Assembly (NCBI RefSeq): GCF_025642135.1
Contig: NZ_CP106793.1
Coordinates: forward strand, 5,734,001 to 5,798,000
Direction: 5' to 3'
DNA from: Streptomyces cynarae
GTDB lineage: Bacteria > Actinomycetota > Actinomycetes > Streptomycetales > Streptomycetaceae
Length of the DNA stretch: 64,000 nucleotides
Under the pieces are notes generated by a model. It was given only the letters and a program-made list of their open reading frames with translations. It was not told the origin of the DNA and did not search any database. Made by a program: the position numbers and the translations under genes. This document shows positions 10,291 through 19,358 of this stretch, in pieces. Each line of letters begins with the position of its first letter. The first letter of the stretch is position 1.

Positions 10291-10359
10291 ACCGGCGCCG
10301 CTCACGCGGACCTGGTCGCCCGCTGTCGGGGTCGCTCCGTCGATGGTCGCGGTCGAGTG

Positions 10360-10394
10360 CGGTGCCTGTGCGGATCCTGTCCGTACAGGCACCG
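10360..10394. terminator. 15-bp bidirectional hairpin after catalase
   Basis: CGGTGCCTGTGCGGA pairs with TCCGTACAGGCACCG (one G-T pair) around a TCCTG loop, between convergent katA and the CBS-domain gene. Confidence 0.75.
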
Positions 10395-10401
10395 TCGTGC
10401 A

Positions 10402-10797
10402 TCAGCTCACCGCCGCCGGTCGGCGGGCCGGGGCCCAGCAGCGGATGATGTCGCGGACCGAGACGACGCCGACCGGTTCGTCGTCGTCCAGGACGATCAG
10501 ATGCCGGAAACCGCCGTGGGCCATGGCCCGCGCGGCCTCCTCGAGGGTCCAGGACGGCGCGGCGAACACGACGTCCATGGTGGTGTGGGCCTGGGCCCGT
10601 TCGATGTCCGGGCTCTGGCCCAGGCCGACGGAGTTGAGGATGTCGCGCTCGGTGAGGATGCCGGGGCCGCCGGCGTCCGGGTCGAGGACCACTGCCGCGC
10701 CGACCCGGCGGGCGGACATCAGGGCTGCTGCCTGGCGGAGAGTGTGTGCGGGGCCGATGGTGAGGACCACGGTGCTCATGGCGTCGCGGACGAGCAT
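10402..10797 (-). CDS. Two-CBS-domain protein
   Basis: 131 residues made almost wholly of one CBS pair (Bateman module): CBS1 from VRDAMSTVVLTIGP to GILTERDIL, CBS2 from DVVFAAPSWTLEEAARAM to VGVVSVRDII. Such modules bind adenosine nucleotides and regulate partner proteins; the partner is not evident here. Start ATG 10797 is chosen with AGGAGG 11 bases upstream. An in-frame ATG at 10839 would only add an Arg-rich stretch. Confidence 0.85.
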   Translation of the reverse strand: MLVRDAMSTVVLTIGPAHTLRQAAALMSARRVGAAVVLDPDAGGPGILTERDILNSVGLGQSPDIERAQAHTTMDVVFAAPSWTLEEAARAMAHGGFRHLIVLDDDEPVGVVSVRDIIRCWAPARRPAAVS

Positions 10798-11076
10798 GGG
10801 GCGGAGCCACCTCCTACGAGTGTGCTGGACCGAACCCACTCGACCGCACTGGCTCAGGGCTCCGGAACCGTAGGATGCCGCCCGCCGGAAGCGCCCGCCC
10901 CAGGCTTCACAAATTCACAAGTGGGTGATGCCCAGGTTCCCAGGCAAAGGGCCGGTCAACAAGAGGGCGCGCGACGCGAGTTCAGGGGCGCTCGCGGTGC
11001 ACAGCAGCACCCCTGTGCACCCCTGGTGTCTCGTACCGGCCGGTAGGTGCCACCGGTAGTTCAGACACCGGTAGGG

Positions 11077-11877
11077 CTAGTACCGGTCGTTCAGGTAGTC
11101 GAGCAGGGTGTCGTGGAGCAACCCGTTGGACGCGGCCGCGTTGCCGCTGTGCGGGCCCGGGCGGCCGTCGAGGCCGGTGAAGGAGCCGCCGGCCTCCGTC
11201 ACGATGATCGCGTTCGCCGCCATGTCCCACAGCGACAGCTCCGGCTCGGCGCAGATGTCCACCGACCCCTCCGCGACCATCATGTACGGCCAGAAGTCGC
11301 CGTAGCCGCGGGTGCGCCACACCGCGCGCGTCAGGTCGAGGAAGCCGTTCAGTCGGCCCTGCTCCTCCCAGCCCGACAGCGAGGAGTACGCGAGGGACGC
11401 GTCCGACAGCCTTGAGACGCGCGAGACGTGCAGCCGCGAGGCCGAGGACAGACTGCGCCCCGTGAACGCGCCGTGCCCCTTCGCCGCCCACCAACGGCGG
11501 CCCAGCGCGGGCGCCGAGACAACACCGACGACGGGCTGGAAGCCCCCTTCGCCCGCCTCCATCAGCGAGATGAGCGTGGCCCACACCGGCACGCCGCGCA
11601 CGTAGTTCTTGGTGCCGTCGATCGGGTCGATCACCCAGCGGCGCGGGCCCGTGCCCTCGATGCCGTACTCCTCGCCGAGGATCGCGTCGCGCGGCCGGGC
11701 GCGCTGGAGCTGGCCGCGGATGAGCTCCTCGGCGGCCTTGTCGGCCTCGCTCACCGGTGTCATGTCCGGTTTGGTCTCGACCTTGAGGTCAAGGGCCTTG
11801 AACCGGCCCGTGGTCGCGGCGTCGGCCGCGTCCGCGAGCACATGGGCGAGCCGCAGGTCATCGAGATAGTCGGGCAT
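11077..11877 (-). CDS. hisN: Histidinol-phosphatase of the inositol monophosphatase family
   Basis: 266 residues, the length of the S. coelicolor HisN protein as I recall it. It removes phosphate from L-histidinol phosphate, the step before HisD, which in actinobacteria is done by an IMPase-type Mg enzyme. Metal-binding motifs: GEEYG (Glu), [15 protein letters not shown] (the DPxDGT loop) and [18 protein letters not shown] near the end. ATG 11877 gives a start typical of the family ([15 protein letters not shown]). General inositol phosphatase activity cannot be excluded. It stands alone, away from the other his genes. Confidence 0.88.
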   Translation of the reverse strand: MPDYLDDLRLAHVLADAADAATTGRFKALDLKVETKPDMTPVSEADKAAEELIRGQLQRARPRDAILGEEYGIEGTGPRRWVIDPIDGTKNYVRGVPVWATLISLMEAGEGGFQPVVGVVSAPALGRRWWAAKGHGAFTGRSLSSASRLHVSRVSRLSDASLAYSSLSGWEEQGRLNGFLDLTRAVWRTRGYGDFWPYMMVAEGSVDICAEPELSLWDMAANAIIVTEAGGSFTGLDGRPGPHSGNAAASNGLLHDTLLDYLNDRY

Positions 11878-12082
11878 GACCGAACCGTATCCGCCCCTTC
11901 GCCGGAAGGGCCACACGGGACGGGGGATCTTCCTTGGGCGCCTCCGCGGGCGGCACCGCGCTGCCGTGCGGTCGCGGCGCGTGACGGCCGGTACGCGCCC
12001 TTCAATGCCGCCGAGAACCCTTGACACTGTAGGTGCACGCGTCAACCCTGTGCGTCAGAGCCGCTGGTCCCGAGGGGAGGCG

Positions 12083-12691
12083 ATGATGCCTGCAGCGCGG
12101 GAATCCCTGCTGGACGCCGCCTATACGGCGCTTCTGCACCGACCGTGGTCCGCCGTGCGCATGGTGGACGTGGCCGCGGCGGCCGGTGTCTCCCGCCAGA
12201 CGCTGTACAACGAGTTCGGCAGCAAGGACGGGCTCGCCCGCGCCCTGGTGCGCCGGGAGGCGGACGGGTACCTCGCCGGTGTCGAGAGGGCTCTCGCCGC
12301 ACCCGGGGACATCGGCGAGCGACTGGCTTCGGCCGCGCAGTGGACGGTCTCGGCGGCCCGCCAGAACGTCCTCGTCCGCGCCATGCTCACCGGATGCTGG
12401 AGCGAGTCGTTGCCGTCGCCGTCGCTCGCGGCCGTGCCGTCCGGCTCCGCCGTACCGGCACAGCGGCGGGCCGATGGGCCGCTGCCCTCACCGTCGGATC
12501 TTGTGGGCCTGGTCCGTGATCGCGCCGTGGCGGCGATGGCCGTGCCCGGCATGGGCAAGGGCGATGCCGTGGAGTTGGCCCGTGCCTGTGAGGTGGTCGT
12601 CCGGTTGTCGCTGTCGTGTGTGGCGGCTCCGCCGGGGGAGGGTGGGGTCGAGGAACTGGTGCGAGCCGCTCTGCCGCGGCAGGCCCGGTGA
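12083..12691 (+). CDS. TetR-family transcriptional regulator
   Basis: 202 residues with a canonical N-terminal TetR helix-turn-helix (SLLDAAYTALLHRPWSAVRMVDVAAAAGVSRQTLYNEF, residues about 6-45). The C-terminal ligand domain is variable. A GGGGAGG ribosome site lies two bases before ATG ATG at 12083/12086. It converges on the SMR transporter gene and is divergent from hisN, with the two starts 206 bases apart. The SMR pump is a plausible but unproven target. Confidence 0.85.
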   Translation: MMPAARESLLDAAYTALLHRPWSAVRMVDVAAAAGVSRQTLYNEFGSKDGLARALVRREADGYLAGVERALAAPGDIGERLASAAQWTVSAARQNVLVRAMLTGCWSESLPSPSLAAVPSGSAVPAQRRADGPLPSPSDLVGLVRDRAVAAMAVPGMGKGDAVELARACEVVVRLSLSCVAAPPGEGGVEELVRAALPRQAR

Positions 12692-12716
12692 CGGTACGCC
12701 CCGGGCCCCGCCTCCT

Positions 12717-12768
12717 ATGGGGCGTGCCCTCTCTTATGGGGCGCGCCCCCTGTCATGGGGCTGCCCCT
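12717..12768. repeat. Three imperfect copies of ATGGGGC-GCCC
   Basis: Copies at about 12717, 12736 and 12755, each an ATGGGG plus GC-rich block, lie between the convergent TetR and SMR genes. The blocks GGGCGTGCCC and GGGGCGCGCCCC are self-complementary, so this may act as a terminator cluster. Confidence 0.45.
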
Positions 12769-12774
12769 CCGGTT

Positions 12775-13098
12775 TCAGTGAGCCGAGCCCGAAAGCTGCA
12801 AGCCGATCACGCCCACGATCACGAACGTGATCGAGACGATCTTCAGCGTGGACACGAGGTCCCCCAGGAACACCATCCCGTAGATCGCCGTCCCCGCCGC
12901 CCCGATCCCCGTCCACACCGCGTACGCCGGCCCCACGTCCAGCTTCTTCAAGGACAGCGTGAGGAGGCCGAAGCTGCCCAGCGCGAAACAGCAGAACGCG
13001 ATGGTCGGCCAGAGCCTGGTGAAACCGTGGGAGAGCTTGAGGCAGACGGCGAAACCGGTCTCGAGAAGTCCGGCCACGATGACCAGCAGCCACGCCAT
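12775..13098 (-). CDS. Small multidrug resistance (SMR) transporter, SugE/Gdx-like
   Basis: 107 residues with four transmembrane helices and the essential membrane-embedded Glu in GLLETGFAVCLK of helix 1. The order WLLVIVAGLLE, LWPTIAFCCFALGSFGLLTLSL, GPAYAVWTGIGAAGTAIYG and IVSITFVIVGVIGLQ is the SMR pattern. The G-x-A-Y-A-V-W-T-G-I-G signature is shared across the family. SugE/Gdx members export guanidinium; others export quaternary ammonium drugs. The subtype call is tentative. Homodimer or antiparallel dimer is expected. Confidence 0.9.
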   Translation of the reverse strand: MAWLLVIVAGLLETGFAVCLKLSHGFTRLWPTIAFCCFALGSFGLLTLSLKKLDVGPAYAVWTGIGAAGTAIYGMVFLGDLVSTLKIVSITFVIVGVIGLQLSGSAH

Positions 13099-13199
13099 GT
13101 GTCGTCCTCCCGCGTCCCCACGCCGACTGCTCAGGCCCTGTCGGATCTCGATGCGAGTAAGCCTTTACCTGCGGGTGAGCGACGCAAACACCGGCGAGG

Positions 13200-14210
13200 T
13201 CAGTCGCCCTCCCTGCGTTCCCTTGTGGAGAGCAGCCTGCGCAGGGAGTAGAGCCGGGCCGGATCCGCGTGCCCCTCGGCGACCCACGCGTCGAGCGCGC
13301 AGTCCGGTTCGTCGTGGCTGCACGCCCGCGGGCAGCCCTCGGTGCCGGGCTCGAGGTCCGGGAAGGCGTGGATGACGCGGGACGGGTCGATGTGGGCCAG
13401 GCCGAAGGACCGTACGCCCGGGGTGTCGACGACCCAGCCGCCGGCCTCCCGCAGCGGCAGCGCCAGCGCCGAGGTCGTGGTGTGCCGGCCGCGGCCCGTG
13501 ACCGCGTTGACATGCCCGGTCATGCGACGGCGGTCCTCCGGAACCAGCGCGTTGACCAGGGTCGTCTTGCCCACACCCGAATGCCCGACGAACGCGGTGA
13601 CCTTGCCGTCGAGGTACTCGCGCACGCGGTCCGCGGCGTCACCGGTCTCCAGTTCCTCACGGCTCGTGACGACGTAGGGGATGTCCAGGTCGCCGTACAG
13701 CTCCAGGAGCTTCTCGGGCGGGGCGAGGTCCGACTTGGTCAGCACCAGAAGCGGGTCCAGGCCGCCGTCGTAGGCCGCGACCAGGCAGCGGTCGATCAGG
13801 CGCGGGCGCGGCTCGGGGTCCGCGAGGGCGGTGACGATGGCCAGTTGGTCGGCGTTGGCGACGACCACGCGCTCGTAGGGATCGTCGTCGTCGGCGGTGC
13901 GGCGCAGCACCGACGAGCGCTCCTCGATGCGGACGATCCGCGCGAGAGTGTCCTTCTGGCCGGACAGGTCGCCGACCAGGGCGACGCGGTCACCGACCAC
14001 AGCGGCCTTGCGGCCCAGTTCACGGGCCTTCATCGCCAGGACCGTACGGCCGTCGACGAGGCAGGTCAGCCGCCCGCGGTCGACGGTGAGGACCATGCCC
14101 TCCGCCGCGTCCTCGTGCTTCGGCCGGATGTTCGTACGCGGCCGGTTGCCCCTGCGGTTGGGACGCGTGCGGATGTCGTCCTCGTCGGTGTGCTTGCCGT
14201 AGCGGCGCAT
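13200..14210 (-). CDS. rsgA: Ribosome small-subunit-dependent GTPase RsgA
   Basis: 336 residues, a circularly permuted GTPase that helps mature the 30S ribosomal subunit. Order seen: a basic N-terminus, an OB-fold (about 50-115), then G4 (TKSDL), G1 P-loop (GHSGVGKTTLVN) and G3 (DTPGV), the permuted arrangement. A C-terminal zinc-binding region follows with C-H-C ligands (EGCPRACSHDEPDC). ATG 14210 is chosen; the gene starts 17 bases after the aroA stop, so the two are probably cotranscribed. Conserved aroA-rsgA order is typical of Streptomyces. Confidence 0.95.
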   Translation of the reverse strand: MRRYGKHTDEDDIRTRPNRRGNRPRTNIRPKHEDAAEGMVLTVDRGRLTCLVDGRTVLAMKARELGRKAAVVGDRVALVGDLSGQKDTLARIVRIEERSSVLRRTADDDDPYERVVVANADQLAIVTALADPEPRPRLIDRCLVAAYDGGLDPLLVLTKSDLAPPEKLLELYGDLDIPYVVTSREELETGDAADRVREYLDGKVTAFVGHSGVGKTTLVNALVPEDRRRMTGHVNAVTGRGRHTTTSALALPLREAGGWVVDTPGVRSFGLAHIDPSRVIHAFPDLEPGTEGCPRACSHDEPDCALDAWVAEGHADPARLYSLRRLLSTRERREGD

Positions 14211-14227
14211 GGTCGTCAGTCCGCCCG

Positions 14228-15544
14228 TCAGTTCCCCAGCATCCCGGTCCACAGGTCGGGGAAGTCCGGCAGCGTCTTGGCCGTGGTCGCCACGTTCTCG
14301 ATCCGCACGCCCTCGACCGCGAGGCCGATGACGGCACCCGCGGTGGCCATGCGGTGGTCGTCGTAGGTGTGGAAGACCCCGCCGTGCAGGGGGCGCGGGC
14401 GGATGTGGAGACCGTCCGCGGTCTCGGTGACGTCACCGCCCAGCTCGTTGATCTCCTTGGTCAGGGCGGCCAGGCGGTCGGTCTCGTGCAGCCGCAGATG
14501 CGCCACGCCGCGCAGGGTGGACGGGGAGTCCGCGAGGGCCGCCACCGCCGCGATGCCCGGGGTCAGCTCGCCGACCTCGCCCAGGTCCACGTCGATTCCG
14601 TGGATGGCACCGGAGCCCGTGAAGACCAGGCCGCGTTCGGTCAGTTCGCAGGAGCCGCCCATCTCGGTGAAGATCTCACGCAGGCGGTCGCCGGGCTGGG
14701 TCGTGCGGGCCGGCCAGTCCGGGATGACCACCTTGCCGCCGGTCACCAGGGCGGCGGCGAGGAACGGCTGGGCGTTGGACAGGTCCGGCTCGACGGTCAG
14801 GTCACGGCCGAGCAGGGCGCCCGGCGTGACCCGCCAGACATCGGGCTCACCGCCCGACTCCGGGGTGTCCACCTGGGCGCCGACCGCGCGCAGCATGTCG
14901 ACCGTCATGCGGATGTGCGGCAGGGAGGGCAGCGTCGCACCGGTGTGGCGGACCTCGACGCCCTGGTTGAAACGGGGGGCGGACAGCAGCAGGGCGCTGA
15001 CGAACTGGGAGGACGAGGACGCGTCGACCGACACCGGTCCGCCGTCCAGCGCTCCGCCGCCGTGGACGGTCAGCGGTAGGGCGCCGCGGCCGTCGTCGTC
15101 GATACGGGCGCCGAGGACGCGCAGGGCGTCGATCACGCCGTTCAGGGGGCGTTCGTACGAGCGCGGGTCGCCGTCGAAGCGGACCGGGCCGTCGGCGAGC
15201 GCGGCCACCGGGGGCAGGAAGCGCATCACGGTGCCGGCGTTGCCGACGTCGACCGTGGCCGGGCCGAGCAGTGCGGCGGGGATGACGCGCCAGGTCTCAC
15301 CGGAGCCGTCCGGGCCGACCCCTTCCTCGATGCCGACGCCCATCGCGCGCAGGGCCGCGGCCATCAGCAGGGTGTCGCGGGAGCGCAGGGGGCGGCGCAG
15401 CCAGCCCGGCTCGGAGGCGAGGGCGGCGAGCACGAGGGCGCGGTTGGTGACCGACTTGGACCCGGGCACGTGAACCGTCGCGTCGACGGCTCCGCTCGCG
15501 TGCGGGGCGGGCCAGAGGGCGGTGTGCGGGGGGTTCGGGGCCAT
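14228..15544 (-). CDS. aroA: 3-phosphoshikimate 1-carboxyvinyltransferase (EPSP synthase)
   Basis: 438 residues. Transfers enolpyruvyl from PEP to shikimate-3-phosphate in aromatic amino acid synthesis. Motifs: [17 protein letters not shown] near the N-terminus (PEP/S3P-binding Lys and Ser), [16 protein letters not shown] (the LxGNAGTAxR loop), [17 protein letters not shown], and near the C-terminus [17 protein letters not shown] and [15 protein letters not shown]. Gly is kept in the GNAGT loop. ATG 15544 is the natural start. It forms an operon with rsgA. Confidence 0.97.
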   Translation of the reverse strand: MAPNPPHTALWPAPHASGAVDATVHVPGSKSVTNRALVLAALASEPGWLRRPLRSRDTLLMAAALRAMGVGIEEGVGPDGSGETWRVIPAALLGPATVDVGNAGTVMRFLPPVAALADGPVRFDGDPRSYERPLNGVIDALRVLGARIDDDGRGALPLTVHGGGALDGGPVSVDASSSSQFVSALLLSAPRFNQGVEVRHTGATLPSLPHIRMTVDMLRAVGAQVDTPESGGEPDVWRVTPGALLGRDLTVEPDLSNAQPFLAAALVTGGKVVIPDWPARTTQPGDRLREIFTEMGGSCELTERGLVFTGSGAIHGIDVDLGEVGELTPGIAAVAALADSPSTLRGVAHLRLHETDRLAALTKEINELGGDVTETADGLHIRPRPLHGGVFHTYDDHRMATAGAVIGLAVEGVRIENVATTAKTLPDFPDLWTGMLGN

Positions 15545-15696
15545 GGCCCCACTCTATAAGGGCGCTGTTGAGGGGAGCATCGTTCGGAGCGGCGCCGTCG
15601 TGGCCGGTCGCCATCCCGAGTTCTCGGCTTCGTTCGAACAGGGGGCCCCTGTCGCGGTGGGGCCGCACATCGACACGGTCGTTGCCCTGTTCGGCG

Positions 15697-16428
15697 TCAC
15701 ATCTCCAGCAGCCAGCGTCCGCCGCCCATCAGGGAGCACAGCGACACCGCGTGGAACAGGAACAGCCACAGCCCGGCGGGCACGTTCGTCAGCCGGGCGA
15801 GCTGGTCGGCGTCCGAGTCCCGGGCGCCCCCGCGGGACCGCTTGGCCTGCAGTTCGAAGGCGGGGCGTACGCCGCCGAGGAGCAGGAACCACACCGCCGC
15901 GTAGGCGAACGCAGCCTGCACCTGCGGGCCGGTCAGCCAGGACACCGCAAGGAACGTGCCGGCGGTCAGCAGCACGGTCAGTGCCCCGTACACGTTGCGG
16001 ATCATCACCAGCATCGACACGAGCAGCGCGGTGGCCAGCCACAGCAGCGCGGTGATGTGCCCGGCGGCGAGCAGCGCCGCGCCGCCGAGGCCGAGGAGCG
16101 GGGGAGCGGTGTAGCCCGCGGCTGCGGTGAGCATCATGCCGAGCCCGTACGGCTTGCCACGGCTGACCGTGAGGCCACTGGTGTCCGAGTGGAGCCGGAT
16201 GCCGGTGAGGGTGCGGCCGGTGAGCAGCGCGACCAGGCCGTGACCGCCCTCGTGCGCGATGGTGATCGCGTTACGGGATATCCGCCACACGCTGTGCGGG
16301 ACGACCACGGCGAGCGCCGCGACCATGGTGGCGATCACCACCCACAGAGCGGGGTCCGGTTGGCTGCCGAAGACTGCGTCCCAGAGATCGGGCAGCGAAC
16401 TCAGCGAGGTCGAGGCGAGGCTGTCCAT
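15697..16428 (-). CDS. M50-type membrane metallopeptidase-like protein
   Basis: 243 residues with about six hydrophobic helices. The zinc-site motif HEGGH is in the first third (ITIAHEGGHGLVALLTG), within a membrane helix as in M50 intramembrane proteases. The usual second motif NxxPxxxxDG is not obvious, so activity is uncertain. I use ATG 16428; the longer ATG at 16479 would overlap the divergent SRAP start and has no ribosome site. Related proteins are annotated M50 family in streptomycetes. Confidence 0.75.
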   Translation of the reverse strand: MDSLASTSLSSLPDLWDAVFGSQPDPALWVVIATMVAALAVVVPHSVWRISRNAITIAHEGGHGLVALLTGRTLTGIRLHSDTSGLTVSRGKPYGLGMMLTAAAGYTAPPLLGLGGAALLAAGHITALLWLATALLVSMLVMIRNVYGALTVLLTAGTFLAVSWLTGPQVQAAFAYAAVWFLLLGGVRPAFELQAKRSRGGARDSDADQLARLTNVPAGLWLFLFHAVSLCSLMGGGRWLLEM

Positions 16429-16477
16429 TGCGGTGAGTGGCTCCGGGGGTGTCGGCGGATCTGGCAGTGTGGCACGC

Positions 16478-17293
16478 ATGTGCGGACGGTACGCAGCGAG
16501 TCGCAGGCCCGAGGATCTCGCAGGAATCTTTGAAATCGAGAAGTCGGAGCCGGAGGAGTCCTTGGCGCCCGACTACAACGTGGCTCCGACCAAGGAGGTC
16601 TACGCGGTACTGGACCGTCCTGTGAAGGACGCCGACGACACACGCCCGGTTCGCCAGCTGCGCAGGCTCAAGTGGGGCCTCGTCCCCTCCTGGGCCAAGT
16701 CGCCCGAGGGCGGCGCCCGCATGATCAACGCACGTGCCGAGACCGTGCACGAGAAACCGTCGTACCGCCGGGCCTTCGCCGCCCGGCGCTGCATCCTGCC
16801 CGCCGACGGCTACTACGAGTGGGTCACCGGCAAGGACGAGCGCGACCTGGAGGTCGAGGGCCGGCGCAAGCGCCCGCGCAAGCAGCCGTACTTCGTGCTG
16901 CCCGCCGACGGGTCGGTCTTCGCGATGGCCGGGCTGTACGAGTTCTGGCGGGACCGGACCCTGCCCGACGACCACCCGCAGGCCTGGTGGGTGACCTGCT
17001 CGGTCATCACCACGGAGGCGGAGACGACACCCCTGGCCGTGGCCCCCGCCGAGGGCCCGCGCACCCTGGCCGACATCCACCCCCGGATGCCGCTGATGCT
17101 CACCCCGGACCGCTGGGACGCCTGGCTCGACCCCTCCCGCACGGACCCCGACGACCTGCGCTCCCTGCTGGACCCGCCACCCCCGGGTCTGATGCGCGCC
17201 TACCCGGTGTCCACGGCGGTCAGCAACGTCCGCAACAACGGCCCGGAGCTGCTGAAGGAGCTCGCGGGGCCCGAAGAGGGCACACTCTTCTGA
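16478..17293 (+). CDS. SRAP domain protein (YedK/HMCES), abasic-site DNA crosslinker
   Basis: 271 residues. SRAP proteins covalently trap abasic sites in single-stranded DNA through Cys2. The start is fixed by MCGRYA, since Met is removed to expose Cys. Other active-site residues are visible: the Asn in NARAET, the Glu in GYYEW and the His in IHPRMPLML. The core runs through WGLVPSW and PYFVLPADG to the end. A streptomycete-type insertion of charged residues (about 115-130, GKDERDLEVEGRRKRPR) is present. Followed closely by an alpha/beta hydrolase gene. Confidence 0.93.
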   Translation: MCGRYAASRRPEDLAGIFEIEKSEPEESLAPDYNVAPTKEVYAVLDRPVKDADDTRPVRQLRRLKWGLVPSWAKSPEGGARMINARAETVHEKPSYRRAFAARRCILPADGYYEWVTGKDERDLEVEGRRKRPRKQPYFVLPADGSVFAMAGLYEFWRDRTLPDDHPQAWWVTCSVITTEAETTPLAVAPAEGPRTLADIHPRMPLMLTPDRWDAWLDPSRTDPDDLRSLLDPPPPGLMRAYPVSTAVSNVRNNGPELLKELAGPEEGTLF

Positions 17294-17294
17294 C

Positions 17295-17930
17295 GTGACC
17301 GATGTGACACAGAGCGTCGAGACGGACGCCGGTACGGCCCGCGTCACCTGGCACCGGGCGAAGCGGGCGAGGCTGGTCCTGGCCGTGAGCCACGGCGCCG
17401 GCGGCGGCATCGAGGCACGCGACCTCCAGGCGCTCGCCTGGGTCCTGCCCGCCCACGGTGTGAGCGTCGCACTCGTGGAGCAGCCGTGGCGCGTCGCCGG
17501 CAAGAAGGTGGCGCCCGCACCGAAGACGCTGGATCTTGGCTGGCGCGGGGTGTGGCCCGCGCTCGCTGCCCCGGGATTGCCGGTGATCTCGGGCGGACGC
17601 AGCGCCGGGGCCCGGGTCGCCTGCCGCACCGCCGACGAACTGGGTGCGCACGCGGTCCTCGCCCTGAGCTTCCCGCTGCATCCGCCGGGCAAGCCGGAGA
17701 AGTCCCGCGCGGACGAACTGCTGGGCGCGGGCGTGCCCACGCTGGTGGTACAGGGCGGCAACGACCCGTTCGGCAGGCCGGAGGAGTTCCCCCGGGGCGG
17801 CTACGAGATCGTCGAGGTGCCGTACGGCGACCACGGCTTCGCGGTGCCCAAGCGTGCGGACATCACCCAGGAGGAGGCCCTGGAGACCATTGCCGATGCC
17901 GTGGTGAAGTGGGTCACGTCACTCGGGTGA
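17295..17930 (+). CDS. Alpha/beta hydrolase family protein (KANL3/Tex30-like)
   Basis: 211 residues. The nucleophile elbow is GGRSAGA (Ser) and a late GDHGF carries the His of a Ser-Asp-His triad. The first strand is followed by the oxyanion-type motif SHGAGGG. The GTG start is one base after the stop of the SRAP gene, so the two form an operon. The family is small and poorly defined in bacteria. The substrate is unknown. Confidence 0.82.
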   Translation: MTDVTQSVETDAGTARVTWHRAKRARLVLAVSHGAGGGIEARDLQALAWVLPAHGVSVALVEQPWRVAGKKVAPAPKTLDLGWRGVWPALAAPGLPVISGGRSAGARVACRTADELGAHAVLALSFPLHPPGKPEKSRADELLGAGVPTLVVQGGNDPFGRPEEFPRGGYEIVEVPYGDHGFAVPKRADITQEEALETIADAVVKWVTSLG

Positions 17931-17936
17931 CGGCCG

Positions 17937-17962
17937 GGAATGTTGCCAGGCGGACCACTGTT
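17937..17962 (+). promoter_or_regulatory. Sigma-R-dependent promoter (sigRp2-like)
   Basis: GGAAT (17937-17941) and GTT (17960-17962) are separated by exactly 18 bases, the published sigma-R consensus. It lies 58 bases before the long-form start of sigR. This supports positive autoregulation of sigR in thiol stress. Confidence 0.9.
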
Positions 17963-18019
17963 GTCGGGATCAGACAGCACCGGGCGTGCTGTACGCACCG
18001 ACGAGAGGAAGTCCGCCGC

Positions 18020-18865
18020 ATGGGTTCGACCATCTGCCCGAGCCGTAGCAGCAGCGCTGACCTGGACTGGACGGTGCTGCACGCGGCCAAGACCGCTCCG
18101 ATTCGAGCGGCGGCGGGCAACGATGTTCGTCTATCCTCCGATTCGAGTGGGATCGGTTTCGGTCCTGCCATGTCGTTGGAGGAGGTGGGTCCGGTCACCG
18201 GTACCGACGCAGGGACCGACTACGGCCAGGCGGAGCAGCCCGAGGGCCGGGGCACGGGCATGGAGTCGTCCGCCGAGCGCAGTGCGCGCTTCGAGCGGGA
18301 CGCGCTCGAATTCCTCGACCAGATGTACTCGGCCGCGCTGCGCATGACGCGCAACCCGGCCGACGCCGAGGACCTGGTGCAGGAGACGTACGCGAAGGCG
18401 TACGCGTCCTTCCACCAGTTCCGCGAGGGCACCAACCTCAAGGCCTGGCTGTACCGGATCCTGACCAACACGTTCATCAACTCGTACCGCAAGAAGCAGC
18501 GCGAACCCCAGCGCAGCGCGGCCGAGGAGATCGAGGACTGGCAGCTGGCACGCGCCGAGTCGCACATGTCGACCGGTCTGCGCTCGGCGGAGTCGCAGGC
18601 GCTCGACCACCTTCCCGACTCGGACGTCAAGGAAGCGCTCCAGGCGATCCCCGAGGAATTCCGCATCGCCGTCTACCTCGCGGACGTAGAGGGCTTTGCC
18701 TACAAGGAGATCGCCGACATCATGGGGACACCCATCGGCACGGTGATGTCCCGGCTGCACCGGGGCCGCCGTCAACTGCGCGGCATGCTCGAGGACTACG
18801 CCCGCGAGCGCGGGTTGGTCCCGGCCGGCGCCGGAGAGTCGAACGAGAAAGGCTCGGGCTCATGA
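18020..18865 (+). CDS. sigR: ECF sigma factor SigR, with long (sigma-R') and short start
   Basis: Thiol-oxidative-stress sigma factor. Region 2 (about 80-150) includes [20 protein letters not shown] and [15 protein letters not shown]. Region 4 (about 205-260) contains [39 protein letters not shown] 18020 has GAGAGGAAG upstream and adds 55 residues before the GTG at 18185 ([10 protein letters not shown]), which has GGAGG directly upstream. In S. coelicolor the same 55-residue extension makes the unstable inducible form sigma-R', expressed from p2. The stop overlaps rsrA by ATGA. It drives thioredoxin, mycothiol and protease genes elsewhere in the genome. Confidence 0.96.
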   Translation: MGSTICPSRSSSADLDWTVLHAAKTAPIRAAAGNDVRLSSDSSGIGFGPAMSLEEVGPVTGTDAGTDYGQAEQPEGRGTGMESSAERSARFERDALEFLDQMYSAALRMTRNPADAEDLVQETYAKAYASFHQFREGTNLKAWLYRILTNTFINSYRKKQREPQRSAAEEIEDWQLARAESHMSTGLRSAESQALDHLPDSDVKEALQAIPEEFRIAVYLADVEGFAYKEIADIMGTPIGTVMSRLHRGRRQLRGMLEDYARERGLVPAGAGESNEKGSGS

Positions 18866-19164
18866 GCTGCGGAGAGCCGCACGAGACGGACTGCAGTGAG
18901 GTCCTGGACCATCTCTACGAGTTCCTCGACAGTGAGATGCCGGACGTCGACCGCACCAAGTTCCAGCAGCACTTCAAGGAGTGCTCCCCCTGCCTGGAGA
19001 AGTACGGGCTGGAGCAGGCCGTGAAGAAGCTGGTCAAGCGGTGCTGCGGCCATGACGACGTGCCGACGGACCTGCGGGCGAAGGTCATGGGCCGCATCGA
19101 GCTGATCCGCTCGGGCCAGACGGTCCCCGAGCACGATGTCACCGCGACTCCGCAAGAGTCCTGA
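18862..19164 (+). CDS. rsrA: Redox-sensing zinc anti-sigma factor RsrA
   Basis: 100 residues; binds SigR when reduced and releases it when disulfides form. The zinc-binding anti-sigma (ZAS) motif is H37-x3-C41-x2-C44 with C11, all present, and C3, C61 and C62 are also present. Residue 31 is Arg where I recall a non-essential Cys in S. coelicolor. The start is the ATGA overlap with sigR, so translation is coupled and stoichiometry held. A hairpin follows the gene. Confidence 0.96.
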   Translation: MSCGEPHETDCSEVLDHLYEFLDSEMPDVDRTKFQQHFKECSPCLEKYGLEQAVKKLVKRCCGHDDVPTDLRAKVMGRIELIRSGQTVPEHDVTATPQES

Positions 19165-19217
19165 ACTCGCGTTCGGACGCTTGGTCAATCGTCGGCGGTT
19201 CGTCACTCGAACGTGCT

Positions 19218-19244
19218 AATCCATGGGCCGGAAGCCCATGGATT
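19218..19244 (+). terminator. 11-bp hairpin ending sigR-rsrA
   Basis: AATCCATGGGC and GCCCATGGATT flank CGGAA, in the gap after rsrA. Confidence 0.75.
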
Positions 19245-19358
19245 CGGCCAATGCCACCCCAGTGCGCCACCTGCCCCCCTAGGCTCCCGAGCCTGAATGG
19301 GGCATGACCGGGCCCGCCCGGTTCAGGGGCCGGGCGCCGGTCGGCGGGAGGTGGCGTC

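Noticed and set aside
13099..13199. Guanidine riboswitch before the SMR transporter
   Set aside because: I looked for the conserved cores of the known guanidine classes and saw no convincing match.
16429..16479. Longer start of the M50-like gene
   Set aside because: It would overlap the divergent SRAP start and has no ribosome site.
17486..18019. Upstream extension of sigR in the same frame
   Set aside because: It overlaps the hydrolase gene and the sigR promoter; start codon context favours 18020 and 18185.
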